DNA of 58,890 nt from a virus, in the IMG/VR virus record IMGVR_UViG_3300025000_000114, positions 1 through 58,890 of that record; one strand, written 5' to 3'. The first letter of the stretch is position 1; each line of letters opens with the position of its first letter. The translations under genes and the position numbers were made by a program. The notes under the pieces were generated by a model. That model was not told the origin of the DNA. It saw nothing but the letters and a program-made list of their open reading frames with translations, and made no database searches. Of this stretch, positions 50,199 through 58,890 are shown piece by piece.

Positions 50199-53100
50199 CT
50201 AATATACATCATAGTTGATAAGTATCTCTTCGTCCTCATCTGACTTCATCCACTTGCCGCCAACGTTCTTTGTCTTCTTTTGAGTTTTGAATTCATTGAC
50301 TTTTAAGACATCGTACAACTTGAAGGGGTTTTGGGAGAATATCTTGCCATCCTTGATTTTTGTCTTCATTTCTTTGCCATTATTTATTTGGCGTAATGTG
50401 ACATATGGTTTAGTTTTATCCTTATATACTTCATACTTAATAATTATATAAAAACTATCTCCTGCTCCTTCATTGATATACTTAACATATTCTAAATAAT
50501 CCATTTCAAATTTAACTTGATCTTTAATTGACATTGATTTGTCTTCTATAGTTTGAATAACTTCTCTGACATATCCTATCATATCTAATTCTTTATAAAG
50601 TGTTTCAGTTGTTTTATTACTATATTTTTTTAATGTATCTTCATTAATATTTAGTTTTGCAATATCTTTGAAATTTATTTGTTTACGACTTGCAAAAGTA
50701 TCATATATTTCAATTATTTGAAGAAGTTTTTTATTCTTGCCAAATTTTTTAAAGAAATCTAGTCCAGTTAATATTTTTAGCTGTCTTGAATTAGTTGAAG
50801 TATTTTTTATATCTTGCAATAGAGTTATAAAATTAGTATATTTAGTTTGTTGTGCTAAATTATATAACTCTATTGCCACTTGACCATTGAGAAATTTAAT
50901 TGAAGTTATAGATTTATAAATTGTATTTGTTTTCCTATCAAATGAATATGTATCTATTGAATTTCCAAATTCAATGTCTGATAATTTAATATTAAAATAA
51001 GGTAATTCTTCAAGAATCTTATGAGTTTTTTCTGTATCGGAATCATATTCATTTAATATAACCGTGTAGTATTCTAAGGGATAATTTGCTTTTAAATAAG
51101 CCCCATATAAACTATCCCAAGCTACAGAAAGGCTGTGACTGGCATTAAAAGAATATTTCGAGGCATCATTGACAACTTGCCATACATCCTCAAACTTTTC
51201 ATCATTACCTACGTTTTTTATATATCCTGCAATTAATTCACTTTTAAGTTCTGCAATCTCTTCTTCTTTAAATTTCTTTTTTGCAATCTTTTTGATGATG
51301 TCGTAAGTATGATCTTCTTTAAGTCCACACCATACAAGAAATGCCATAATAGATTCTTGATAAAGCATGAAATGATATGATGGTTCTAGAATATCATCTA
51401 TTTCTTTAACTCCTGTTGAATATTCATTTCTCTCTAAAAATGTATTAAGTAAACTTGCGAACCCTGGCCTAATGGCAGCTACAAAACCAGAAATTTCTGC
51501 TACATTAATGGGGCAGTATCTTTTAACAAAAGTCGTACTTAAATCTGTGTCAACTTGATTAAGAGTTGCTGTCAATCCATTTTTATATAAATCCCAAACC
51601 TTATCATTAAGGAGTTTTTTTAGTTCTCGAATATTCGGAATTGGTTTATCAAGTAATTTGAAAGTATCTGATACAATTTTCCAAACTTTTACAGTAAGAA
51701 AATCATTTTTAAGATATTTCCAATTATCGGATGTATACCCATCAATACATGCACAAATTTGATCCCCTACTCTTAGCAATCCTAATTCTTTAGATATTGG
51801 TTTGTTCAACATAACAAAACTACATGGACTAGGAGATATACTATCTATTACTCCTATAAACTTTTTGGATTCTTCAATTAAATCTTTCCATTGTGGATCT
51901 TTAACGTATTTCTCAACATCTTTACCAACTTCATTGTATTGATCCATTGGCATATCATATGCTCTACATAGGTTTCTAAAAGCAGAAGACTCTTTCATAG
52001 TTCCTATGGCATACATATAGTAAACATTGTCTTCTCCTAAAATATCTTTAGATGCTTTAATTGGAGCTTCTACGTCTGCCCAATTAAAATCTATATCGGG
52101 CAAACTTTTAGATTCAAGAATTCTTGAAACAGTCATAAATCTTGAAGGATATAGAGGAACTTCAGATTCAAATCTATCTATTTCTGTGAATCCTAGAAGT
52201 TTATTTACATAGAAGCTAACCGCACTGCCACGTCCCGTTCTAGTAAGAATTCCATCATATACATTAACTGCCCTATCAATAATTCTTTCATTTAATAAAA
52301 AATAATCTGCCATATCTGTATCTTTAATGGTATTATATTCAAATGCGATTCCGTCTTGATATTCCTTATGTCTTTTTGGATCAATATTTTTCTTTTCTTC
52401 TTCCCATTTTTCTAAAATAATTGATTTAAGTTTTTTATTAGAATCTTCATTGGGATAAATTGTTGGCATTTTAATATCTTTTGTGAAAATTAAATCTTCA
52501 CATTGATCGAATATTAATGTATTATTTAGTGACTGGATAATTTGATTACTTGATAAGACATTTTGATCTTTATATCTTTCAACGATAGTATCATAATCAG
52601 GATAATCTAAGATAAATCCTTCTTCCTCTTCATATCTTAAACCCTTTCCTCTTAGAAATAAATCTCTATCATGTCTTTGTTCTGGATAGATATAGTGAGA
52701 GTCGTTGGCATGAATAATTGGAATATTAAATTCTCTAGCTAATTTAGTTATTTTTAAATTATGTATAACTTGAATTTGATGAGCATGCGCTTGTGTTTCT
52801 AGATAAAAATTATTACCAAAATGTTTTGCTATAGGTTCTAAAAATATATTTGTAGCATCTTCATCTCTTAATATTCCTGCAACACAAGCAGATGTAACTA
52901 TAAAATTGTTTGGATTTAATGAAAGCAATAAGTTTAAATCGATTCTTGACTTATAATAAAATCCTGTCTTATTTGATTCAGACATTATCTCATTTAATTG
53001 ATAAAAAGCATCTTGATTTTTACCAATAATAATAATATGGCTATTTCTATTGTCTTTTTCAAATCTATCTTTTACAATATAAAGTTCTGCCCCAAAAATC

Positions 53101-53291
53101 ATTTTAATATCATTCTTTTGGCATAAATCATACATTTCTAAAAAGTTACCGCCCCACCCATGTTGAGTTGTAAATAGGGTGGTATGATTTAATTCTTTTG
53201 CTCTGTCTATATAATCTTGTGGTCTTACTATACAATCCAATGTCTTAACATTCGAGTAGTGACAATGTTTATGGTAATTATTATATCTCAT
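50199..53291 (-). CDS. dnaE: DNA polymerase III alpha subunit, DnaE type
   Basis: A 1030-residue protein, ATG at 53291 after AGGAGGATAA. The N-terminal PHP domain retains several metal-type residues (NYHKHCHYSN; TTQHGWGGN; ACVAGILRDEDA; HANDSHYIYPEQ). The catalytic palm has LTRTGRGSAVSFYVNKLLG (about 349-367) and LPDIDFNW with Asp399 and Asp401. A tandem HhH region and finger segment follow. Somewhat shorter than chromosomal DnaE. It would copy the element with the DnaB-like helicase and primase encoded beside it. Confidence 0.92.
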   Translation of the reverse strand: MRYNNYHKHCHYSNVKTLDCIVRPQDYIDRAKELNHTTLFTTQHGWGGNFLEMYDLCQKNDIKMIFGAELYIVKDRFEKDNRNSHIIIIGKNQDAFYQLNEIMSESNKTGFYYKSRIDLNLLLSLNPNNFIVTSACVAGILRDEDATNIFLEPIAKHFGNNFYLETQAHAHQIQVIHNLKITKLAREFNIPIIHANDSHYIYPEQRHDRDLFLRGKGLRYEEEEGFILDYPDYDTIVERYKDQNVLSSNQIIQSLNNTLIFDQCEDLIFTKDIKMPTIYPNEDSNKKLKSIILEKWEEEKKNIDPKRHKEYQDGIAFEYNTIKDTDMADYFLLNERIIDRAVNVYDGILTRTGRGSAVSFYVNKLLGFTEIDRFESEVPLYPSRFMTVSRILESKSLPDIDFNWADVEAPIKASKDILGEDNVYYMYAIGTMKESSAFRNLCRAYDMPMDQYNEVGKDVEKYVKDPQWKDLIEESKKFIGVIDSISPSPCSFVMLNKPISKELGLLRVGDQICACIDGYTSDNWKYLKNDFLTVKVWKIVSDTFKLLDKPIPNIRELKKLLNDKVWDLYKNGLTATLNQVDTDLSTTFVKRYCPINVAEISGFVAAIRPGFASLLNTFLERNEYSTGVKEIDDILEPSYHFMLYQESIMAFLVWCGLKEDHTYDIIKKIAKKKFKEEEIAELKSELIAGYIKNVGNDEKFEDVWQVVNDASKYSFNASHSLSVAWDSLYGAYLKANYPLEYYTVILNEYDSDTEKTHKILEELPYFNIKLSDIEFGNSIDTYSFDRKTNTIYKSITSIKFLNGQVAIELYNLAQQTKYTNFITLLQDIKNTSTNSRQLKILTGLDFFKKFGKNKKLLQIIEIYDTFASRKQINFKDIAKLNINEDTLKKYSNKTTETLYKELDMIGYVREVIQTIEDKSMSIKDQVKFEMDYLEYVKYINEGAGDSFYIIIKYEVYKDKTKPYVTLRQINNGKEMKTKIKDGKIFSQNPFKLYDVLKVNEFKTQKKTKNVGGKWMKSDEDEEILINYDVY

Positions 53292-53301
53292 ATTTATCCT
53301 C

Positions 53302-54453
53302 CTAATCCATCAAATCCTTCATCCACGACAAATCCTCTTCATCTACTTTACTATCTTTATTATTAAACATCTCTAAAGTATCAAGATATGCCTTATATGG
53401 TGCGTGAATTTTTGCTGAATAACCATTCAAATTCGCCAAGAAATAACTTTCTGTATCTGTAACATCTTGCCACCATATTTTATTATCCAATGTATTTTTA
53501 TATTCAACTTGCTTAACCTTAATCTCTTCAACTGTCTTTACAATATCATCTAATAATTCTTGAATTGATTCATCATCTAGCGATATTTCAACATAACAAT
53601 CTTTAACTACAAATTTACTCTTTACATCACCAGGTAAACATTCTATTGAATTGTCAACTACCATTTTATTAAGATAATCATCTATTTCTTCTTCGCTGAA
53701 TTTACTATCTGATTTCTTTAACCACATCTTAGCATTTGATGATAAACTACTTCCTATAGCATTTCTTTCAACGATTCTACTTTTTAATTTGCCATTAGCT
53801 TGCATACATTCTACTTCTACATATTTAAGGAACGCCCATCTAGCAATAATTTGATCCATCGGTATGTTTAGTTTTTTGTGGACACCATAACTATAAAGTA
53901 GAAGTTGACCTTGCTCTTTCTCTATTTTTTTACCTTTATACAAGGAGCTTGTTTTCCAATCTGTGATTACGCAGATATCTTTATCTTCTCTTTTTTCCAT
54001 ATGTATAGCATCTACATAAGCCTGTATTAGTATATTATTTATCTTTATTGGAACAAAGACTTCAAGTTTCAATTTATGAGGTATTCGTTGATGATTTTTA
54101 AAGAAGTGTCTCATACATGATTCATATTTATTTCCTATTTTTTTATTTTTGTCTTCATCACTTCTATCATATTTTAGATTGCCAATAGTAAATTCAAATA
54201 GTTTTTCTTCAAATATTTCTATCATATCGGCGTAGGATATTTCTTTATTATAATATTTTTCTAATATATCATGAGAAGCGTTACCAAATACCCCGTATAT
54301 TGAATCTTTTCTGTCCTCTGGTATTTTAAGAATATATCGTAAGAAGAAAGTATAAGTGTCTCCTTTGTATTGGTTATATTTTGACCATGAATATATTTCA
54401 TCACAATCTAATTTATTAGCTATTAATCTAATTTCTTCGCCTGTTTTACGCAT
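53302..54453 (-). CDS. PD-(D/E)XK exonuclease, RecB/Cas4-like
   Basis: A 383-residue protein; ATG 54453 (GAGGAGATTATAAC upstream) overlaps the HNH gene by 8 nt. Motifs: WSKYNQYKGDTYTFFLRYI (N-terminal helix), VFGNASHDILEKYY (GxxxHxxLE type), then IQAYVDAIH, VITDWKTS (D-x-K) and GQLLLYSYGVHKKL (QxxxY). This is the RecB-family nuclease layout found in phage replication clusters. Probably acts with the RecD-like helicase in end processing or recombination. Confidence 0.8.
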   Translation of the reverse strand: MRKTGEEIRLIANKLDCDEIYSWSKYNQYKGDTYTFFLRYILKIPEDRKDSIYGVFGNASHDILEKYYNKEISYADMIEIFEEKLFEFTIGNLKYDRSDEDKNKKIGNKYESCMRHFFKNHQRIPHKLKLEVFVPIKINNILIQAYVDAIHMEKREDKDICVITDWKTSSLYKGKKIEKEQGQLLLYSYGVHKKLNIPMDQIIARWAFLKYVEVECMQANGKLKSRIVERNAIGSSLSSNAKMWLKKSDSKFSEEEIDDYLNKMVVDNSIECLPGDVKSKFVVKDCYVEISLDDESIQELLDDIVKTVEEIKVKQVEYKNTLDNKIWWQDVTDTESYFLANLNGYSAKIHAPYKAYLDTLEMFNNKDSKVDEEDLSWMKDLMD

Positions 54454-55174
54454 TAGTTATAATCTCCTCTTTATCTATATCTTGAAATGTACATTGCCTA
54501 TGAGTTTTTCTTTTACCTGCTAAACACTTATTAACATTAGCTTGTATTAAATCATATTTTTTACATATATCAGTTATTAAACCTATGTCACTTTCTCCAG
54601 AAGGTAAATTTATTTTAATGTATCTGTTACTTCTTTTATTTCTTGAATTTTCACTTCTTGTTACTATTCTAATATTTTCTTCTTCATAATTACCATTGTT
54701 ATCAATTCTGTCTACTTCATATATTTTATGATTTTGTAATAAATCTTCATACTTATCAACATTTTGTAAATAATCAATGAAATATTCAAAGCACAGCCAA
54801 TTTTCTGAAACGAATATTCCTCTCCCTCCATAATCAATATAACTTTTAGTTGATGGATTGTAACATCTCTCTAACATTTGTTTCCAATGGGGATATAATT
54901 TATGGCGAGAAGACATATTACCCAAACACCCAACTCCACAAACTGCACCGTAATAATATGGATTTTTCAAAGTTCCGTTTTTTATATTATGATGTCTAGC
55001 CGATAATTGCGTACCATCATCAAATTCTACCAAAAAGGTATGATAATTACGGCGTTTTTCTATCATACCAACAATTCTACATATACCATAATTATTTGTT
55101 TCCCATAAACTACCGTTATAATATGTAACGGAGGTGTTAGCTATTAATTGAATTTCTTCAAATTGTTTTCTCAA
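54446..55174 (-). CDS. HNH-type homing endonuclease-like protein
   Basis: About 242 residues; TTG 55174 (GAGAGGGAC upstream) chosen, which overlaps the primase stop by 17 nt. After an N-terminal strand domain come YPHWKQMLERCYNPSTKSY and YGGRGIFVSENWLCFEYFI, then YEVDRIDNNGNYEEENIRIV, the motif order of a common phage HNH-like family. A helix-turn-helix-like end (GLITDICKKYDLIQANVNKCL) follows. Probably a free-standing homing nuclease lodged inside the replication operon. Confidence 0.75.
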   Translation of the reverse strand: MRKQFEEIQLIANTSVTYYNGSLWETNNYGICRIVGMIEKRRNYHTFLVEFDDGTQLSARHHNIKNGTLKNPYYYGAVCGVGCLGNMSSRHKLYPHWKQMLERCYNPSTKSYIDYGGRGIFVSENWLCFEYFIDYLQNVDKYEDLLQNHKIYEVDRIDNNGNYEEENIRIVTRSENSRNKRSNRYIKINLPSGESDIGLITDICKKYDLIQANVNKCLAGKRKTHRQCTFQDIDKEEIITNA

Positions 55175-56243
55175 GTCTTTTGTCCCTCTCTTTAATATAT
55201 TTTTTATGTTCTGAGTCATCATATACAACTCTATGTTTTAGTAAATATCTATATACTTTCTCAGGTTTATCTGCTGGCGATTCTTTTTCTTCTAGTAATC
55301 CATATTTATCGAACACATAACTTACGGTACGGATTCCATAGAATTTATCGCACATACTTCTAATATGTTGTAAGGAAACATCTTTGTCCATACAAATAAT
55401 TATTTCTGTATTAAGAGAAATCAATATTTTTACTTGTTCCTCAGATATATCATGTGATCCTATAGACACACCAGTTCCATCTTTTCTACTATGTCTTTTT
55501 AATGTTGATTTCTCCGATTCAAACGCAACAACTCTATTTTCTTCTTGAATAGTCTTATAGTTTTCTTGCAATCCGTATAAATGTATTGATTTTGGAAACT
55601 TTTTTAAAGGAAAATATTTAGGAATGTCTAACATTTTATATTCAGGAATTGTGGTTCTCCCAATCACTCCAACAAAATCATTTTCATCACCGCACCAATA
55701 CCTCCAGGGAATTATAATTCTTTTCTTTTCTGCACTATAACCAATTTTAAATACTTCACAGGTAAAAGGAAGAATACCATCTATTCTTATCCAATCAATA
55801 TGAGGTAATGGAATATACTCCTTGATAATCTCATTGTCATACAACTCAATGTCGTCAATGTTTACAATGCATCTTTTTCTTTTAACCTTTTTGAATACAT
55901 TTAATGGATCTTTCTTATCAGGTTTATCTTGTTTATTAGTTTTAAATTTATATTCTAAACCAAATAATTCATGTAAATATTTATTAGCTTTTGAAAATGA
56001 AATATTTTTTATAGTTTGGCAAAGAGTAAATATATCTCCTCTTATTATTTCACCATCAGATTGAAATATTTTAGTAGAAAGTGTTTCTTTGTTTATTGCA
56101 ATATTATTATTTGATGCATGTTCGGGTAAACCAGACCTATATTCTTTTGTATATTCTTTAATACCATGACAATTTAGGGATTTAAGTACTTCTTGTGTTT
56201 TATCATTGTCTAATATGTATTGTTTAAGCTCAATATAATCCAT
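55158..56243 (-). CDS. DnaG/TOPRIM-type primase
   Basis: A 361-residue protein, ATG 56243 after GTAGGTG. The N-terminal part (GDIFTLCQTIKNISFSKANKYLHELFG) is like the zinc/CHC2 lead-in of phage primases but with a reduced cysteine set. The TOPRIM domain has VVAFESEKSTLKR (Glu) and IIICMDKDVSLQHI (DxD) followed by a KESPADK end. No fused helicase: the DnaB-like protein is separate. It would make primers for the DnaE polymerase. Confidence 0.8.
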   Translation of the reverse strand: MDYIELKQYILDNDKTQEVLKSLNCHGIKEYTKEYRSGLPEHASNNNIAINKETLSTKIFQSDGEIIRGDIFTLCQTIKNISFSKANKYLHELFGLEYKFKTNKQDKPDKKDPLNVFKKVKRKRCIVNIDDIELYDNEIIKEYIPLPHIDWIRIDGILPFTCEVFKIGYSAEKKRIIIPWRYWCGDENDFVGVIGRTTIPEYKMLDIPKYFPLKKFPKSIHLYGLQENYKTIQEENRVVAFESEKSTLKRHSRKDGTGVSIGSHDISEEQVKILISLNTEIIICMDKDVSLQHIRSMCDKFYGIRTVSYVFDKYGLLEEKESPADKPEKVYRYLLKHRVVYDDSEHKKYIKERDKRLEKTI

Positions 56244-56263
56244 TCAAGTATATTCACCTACCT

Positions 56264-57013
56264 TTACTTAACTATTTTTGCATCAAATCCATATTTTTCA
56301 TATAAATGACTATTGTTAAAATTTTTTATTTTTATCTCCTCCTTTAATCTTGCTATAATAGCATCATCTAATTCATCAAAATAACCTAAATGTTTTTTCT
56401 TTCCATAAAATATCTGTGAATGCCATTTATTCATCTGTTTGTTAAAATAAACTCCTTGGCAACCACTACTATTATTTATATTTGGGTTCCTATTAACATT
56501 ATTTTGTCTGTGATCTGTAGTTCTGAGATTATATTTACGATTATTACTTTTTTGTCTATCGATATGATCAACTTCTATTTCTGGATTATTGACTCCCATA
56601 ATAAGCCTATGTATTCTAATTGTTTGTTTTTCATCTTCATCATTTTCTGATATACTAGAAACAATATATCCTCGTTTGTTTTTATGCCAACAATATACTT
56701 GTATCTTATCATAGTCTTCTAAATCAAATTCAAAGTAATTATTTCTAAAATCATAACCTATACCATATTCACCAGTTAAATCATATGTATTAGTTTTGCT
56801 ACACCTAGCAATATTAACTTCTTTTTGCAAACATCCACAACTTCGAGTATTTCCATTTCTTAAACTAGTGCCATTTACTGTAAATATAGTTTTAAGAGGA
56901 CAACTACATTGAACAATCCAATGACACACCCTATGTTTATTAATGTGAGAAAACTCTAAAACTAATAATCTATCAAATGTTTTCCCTTTTAAATCAATTA
57001 TTTTTCCCCATAT
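56264..57013 (-). CDS. HNH endonuclease with AP2 domain; start is ATA or frameshifted ATG
   Basis: Coding similarity extends upstream to IDLKGKTFDRLLVLEF, the usual start of this phage HNH family, then WIVQCSCPLKTIF and RSCGCLQKE (Cys-rich), IRIHRLIMG, VDHIDRQKSNNRKYNLR (HNH) and an AP2 domain (GCQGVYFNKQMNKWHSQI). AAGGAG lies at 57024-57019. ATG 57011 is in the wrong frame by one base of an A5 run, whereas ATA 57013 is in frame without any change. The conservative first standard start is GTG 56929, which would cut off part of the N-terminus. Confidence 0.75.
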   Translation of the reverse strand: MWGKIIDLKGKTFDRLLVLEFSHINKHRVCHWIVQCSCPLKTIFTVNGTSLRNGNTRSCGCLQKEVNIARCSKTNTYDLTGEYGIGYDFRNNYFEFDLEDYDKIQVYCWHKNKRGYIVSSISENDEDEKQTIRIHRLIMGVNNPEIEVDHIDRQKSNNRKYNLRTTDHRQNNVNRNPNINNSSGCQGVYFNKQMNKWHSQIFYGKKKHLGYFDELDDAIIARLKEEIKIKNFNNSHLYEKYGFDAKIVK

Positions 57014-57022
57014 ATAATCTCC

Positions 57023-58552
57023 TTACCAATCCATAGGTATATTAACTATACCTAATTCTTTATATACATTTCTCGAATAATCATTTTCGCTGATAATCTG
57101 AAATTCATCTGTACTTCCAAATCTATTCTTAGTGACAAATATAATAGTATAAGACTTATTTTTGTCAAGTTTAAAGGGTATGCGAGTAAGTTTATTTTTA
57201 CCTTCTAATCTAAAACATTTTAATTCATTTTTACCACCTTCAAATTCATCATCAAATGGTTTTCTTATCATTAAATTTGTTGATGCTACATCTACGATAT
57301 TCTTAGCCAAACCAATATTATCATTTGTAAAATGCCTTTGTTTTGTACTACTTTTTCCTAATTGATATGTAATCCATATATGTACATTTTTCCCTGCTGG
57401 TTTAATACAATCATAAATAGCAACACTATCCTTTGTCATTTCTGTCCATACTTGATCTGTTGAATTAATATCTGCACTAGCCTTCATTGTATCTAGTATG
57501 AACATTGAGCACCCTAATGAATGATATTTTTTGATAGTTTTAATTGCTAAAGACGCATTATATTTAGGAAATGGAATTATAGTAATATTTTTATTCTGTT
57601 TCTTTTCTTCTATCCAGTCTGCACATTGATGTAATAATTCTTTATCTTCTGGAGAAAATTTACCATCTCGCAATCTATATTTTTGAAAATCTTTTTTGAA
57701 TATATTATTAGCCACCCATATAATTAATTCTTTTCTCCATTTTGTCACATCTTCTTCATTTATCATTATGCATAATTTTTCATCATAAGTTATAACTTGT
57801 GGAAGAATTAATTCAATAGTTGTTGTGGTCTTACCTGCCCCACTTAAAGCTCCTAACATTGTAATATTACCTTCTAAATTACCTCCAATTTCTTTATTTA
57901 GAATAGGGGAATTATACAAAGGCATCCCTACTGCCAATCCTTTATCCATTTCATCTACTAAATCATGAATCTCTTCGCATAAATTATAACTCTTGACATC
58001 TCCTTCTGCATTGATAAATATATGATTTAAGTGAGTTTCATAATATGCATAAATTTGTTCAACATCCATATCCGCAAACTTACTTAATTTATCATACACT
58101 GGAAATTTTGCTTTCAATAACCCCAACACAGCATTCCATTTATGTAGTTCACTTATATAACCAATTAAGTTTTCTTCCTTGACATACTCTTTAGCTTTTT
58201 CAATAGTATCATAACCACCATATTCTTCATATTTAATCTTCAATTTATTGTGTTTTTCAAGATATAATCCAACAGTTATTTCATCTAATGATTGTTTTTT
58301 CTCTTTAATTACTACATCATGTGCAATTACAAAATAAATCTTCCATATATTATTACTAAACTCTTCTACTTTTAATTTCTCATTTGTATAAATTAATTCA
58401 GGATTCTTAAAAAATATAGAAGTTATATTGGCTTCTGCTGATAATTTAAACTCTTTTACTTTTTTTACAGCATCAATGAGTAATTGTTCATAAGGACTTA
58501 TTTCTTTTTTTACAACAGTAGTTTTTGACTTTGTTTTTGTAGCAACAGCCAT
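57023..58552 (-). CDS. dnaB: DnaB-like replicative helicase
   Basis: A 509-residue protein, ATG 58552 directly abutting the previous stop. Walker A MLGALSGAGKTTTTIEL (232-248), then IMINEEDVTKWRKELI (DnaB motif with E-x-x), Walker B MFILDTMKAS, and VHIWITYQLGKSS (switch/Q-type). The N-terminal domain (residues 15-180) has the helical DnaB-N look. It would form the ring helicase of the element's fork, loaded by the initiator at 28823. Confidence 0.85.
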   Translation of the reverse strand: MAVATKTKSKTTVVKKEISPYEQLLIDAVKKVKEFKLSAEANITSIFFKNPELIYTNEKLKVEEFSNNIWKIYFVIAHDVVIKEKKQSLDEITVGLYLEKHNKLKIKYEEYGGYDTIEKAKEYVKEENLIGYISELHKWNAVLGLLKAKFPVYDKLSKFADMDVEQIYAYYETHLNHIFINAEGDVKSYNLCEEIHDLVDEMDKGLAVGMPLYNSPILNKEIGGNLEGNITMLGALSGAGKTTTTIELILPQVITYDEKLCIMINEEDVTKWRKELIIWVANNIFKKDFQKYRLRDGKFSPEDKELLHQCADWIEEKKQNKNITIIPFPKYNASLAIKTIKKYHSLGCSMFILDTMKASADINSTDQVWTEMTKDSVAIYDCIKPAGKNVHIWITYQLGKSSTKQRHFTNDNIGLAKNIVDVASTNLMIRKPFDDEFEGGKNELKCFRLEGKNKLTRIPFKLDKNKSYTIIFVTKNRFGSTDEFQIISENDYSRNVYKELGIVNIPMDW

Positions 58553-58873
58553 TTACCATAATTCCTCCAATTCCTTATCAATATTTTTATCTTTTGATTT
58601 TGCTGTATATTCAGCTCCTTCATGTATTTGATTTTCTAATTCTATATGTATGGTTTTTTCTTCTGCTTTTTTAGAATTTTTTAATCTTAATACCACATTA
58701 TTTATTTCATTTTCAACAAAACTCATAATAGTATTTATTAAATGCCGTTCATCTTTAATCTTATCTCTACTTGGGCCTAAATATTGAAGAATACTATATT
58801 TACAAAATTTACAAGTCAATAATATAATTTTATAATCATAATTTGCTTGTGGTTTCTGTTTTTTATTTGCCAT
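58553..58873 (-). CDS. Hypothetical protein (106 aa)
   Basis: ATG at 58873, near the window edge; AAAGGAAC upstream. Basic N-terminus, CKFCKY, then a charged helical part (KTIHIELENQIHEGAEY). Its stop codon abuts the ATG of the DnaB-like gene, so it is translationally coupled to it and may serve the same replication function. Unknown family. Confidence 0.6.
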   Translation of the reverse strand: MANKKQKPQANYDYKIILLTCKFCKYSILQYLGPSRDKIKDERHLINTIMSFVENEINNVVLRLKNSKKAEEKTIHIELENQIHEGAEYTAKSKDKNIDKELEELW

Positions 58874-58890
58874 AAATGTTCCTTTATGTA

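Noticed and set aside
1-58890. CRISPR array, tRNA or rRNA genes
   Set aside because: No regularly spaced direct repeats of CRISPR type, and no tRNA cloverleaf or rRNA segment was recognised by eye; not searched with covariance models.
1-58890. Phage virion origin
   Set aside because: Homing nucleases and the replisome look phage-like, but no terminase, portal, capsid or tail protein is present, while transfer and partition genes are.

Overview
The window is an AT-rich stretch of a large, low-GC Bacillota (Firmicutes) extrachromosomal element, most likely a conjugative plasmid or plasmid-like element. Evidence for the host group: AAGGAGG-type ribosome sites, sigma-A promoters with 17-bp spacers, a PrgI/VirB4/Replic_Relax type transfer set, and ParM/ParR-like partition genes. 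No capsid, portal, terminase or tail gene was seen. Assignment below phylum level is not possible from the sequence alone; a B12-dependent ribonucleotide reductase plus ThyX fits several Bacilli and Clostridia.

Layout. (1) 0.1-11.1 kb, plus strand: accessory operons of small unknown proteins, three GIY-YIG proteins, an RNase H-like protein, a winged-helix protein and a P-loop protein. Several units have near-consensus promoters, and one promoter-terminator pair encloses no ORF (candidate small RNA, about 4.44-4.53 kb). (2) 11.1-13.4 kb, minus: zinc ribbon, a predicted ADP-ribosyltransferase and a double-HTH regulator. (3) 14.0-15.7 kb, plus: a large nuclease with NUMOD-like repeats. (4) 15.8-24.3 kb, minus: a DGQHR/DndB-like protein, then a compact transfer module (replication-relaxation protein, coupling ATPase, PrgI, VirB4, TrbL/VirB6-like, VirB2-like, M23 peptidase). 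(5) 24.3-26.9 kb, minus: small genes and a ParM/ParR-like locus with a 47-bp palindrome at its promoter. (6) 28.5-30.6 kb: a likely replication origin (three DnaA-box-like 9-mers) followed by an initiator that carries a DnaA domain-I-like C-terminus. (7) 30.6-58.9 kb, minus: nucleotide metabolism (5'-nucleotidase, guanylate-kinase-like, ThyX, dCMP deaminase, Nudix, NrdJ with an intein) and a replisome block (RecD-like helicase, DnaE-type polymerase, PD-(D/E)XK nuclease, primase, DnaB-like helicase), interspersed with small unknown genes, two broken TnpB elements and two HNH genes.

The genes describe an element that transfers by conjugation but carries much of its own replication fork and dNTP supply, more usual in large phages. 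It is crowded with homing-type nucleases (three GIY-YIG, two NUMOD/PD-(D/E)XK-like, two HNH, one intein).

The most unexpected signal is in the 34.9-57 kb block. Several minus-strand genes have a good Shine-Dalgarno sequence at normal spacing but an isoleucine codon (ATA, ATT or ATC) where ATG is expected. The same region has an in-frame TGA in one tnpB and a G-run frameshift in the other. The large essential genes around them are intact, so random sequencing error is not the easy explanation, but this needs independent confirmation.
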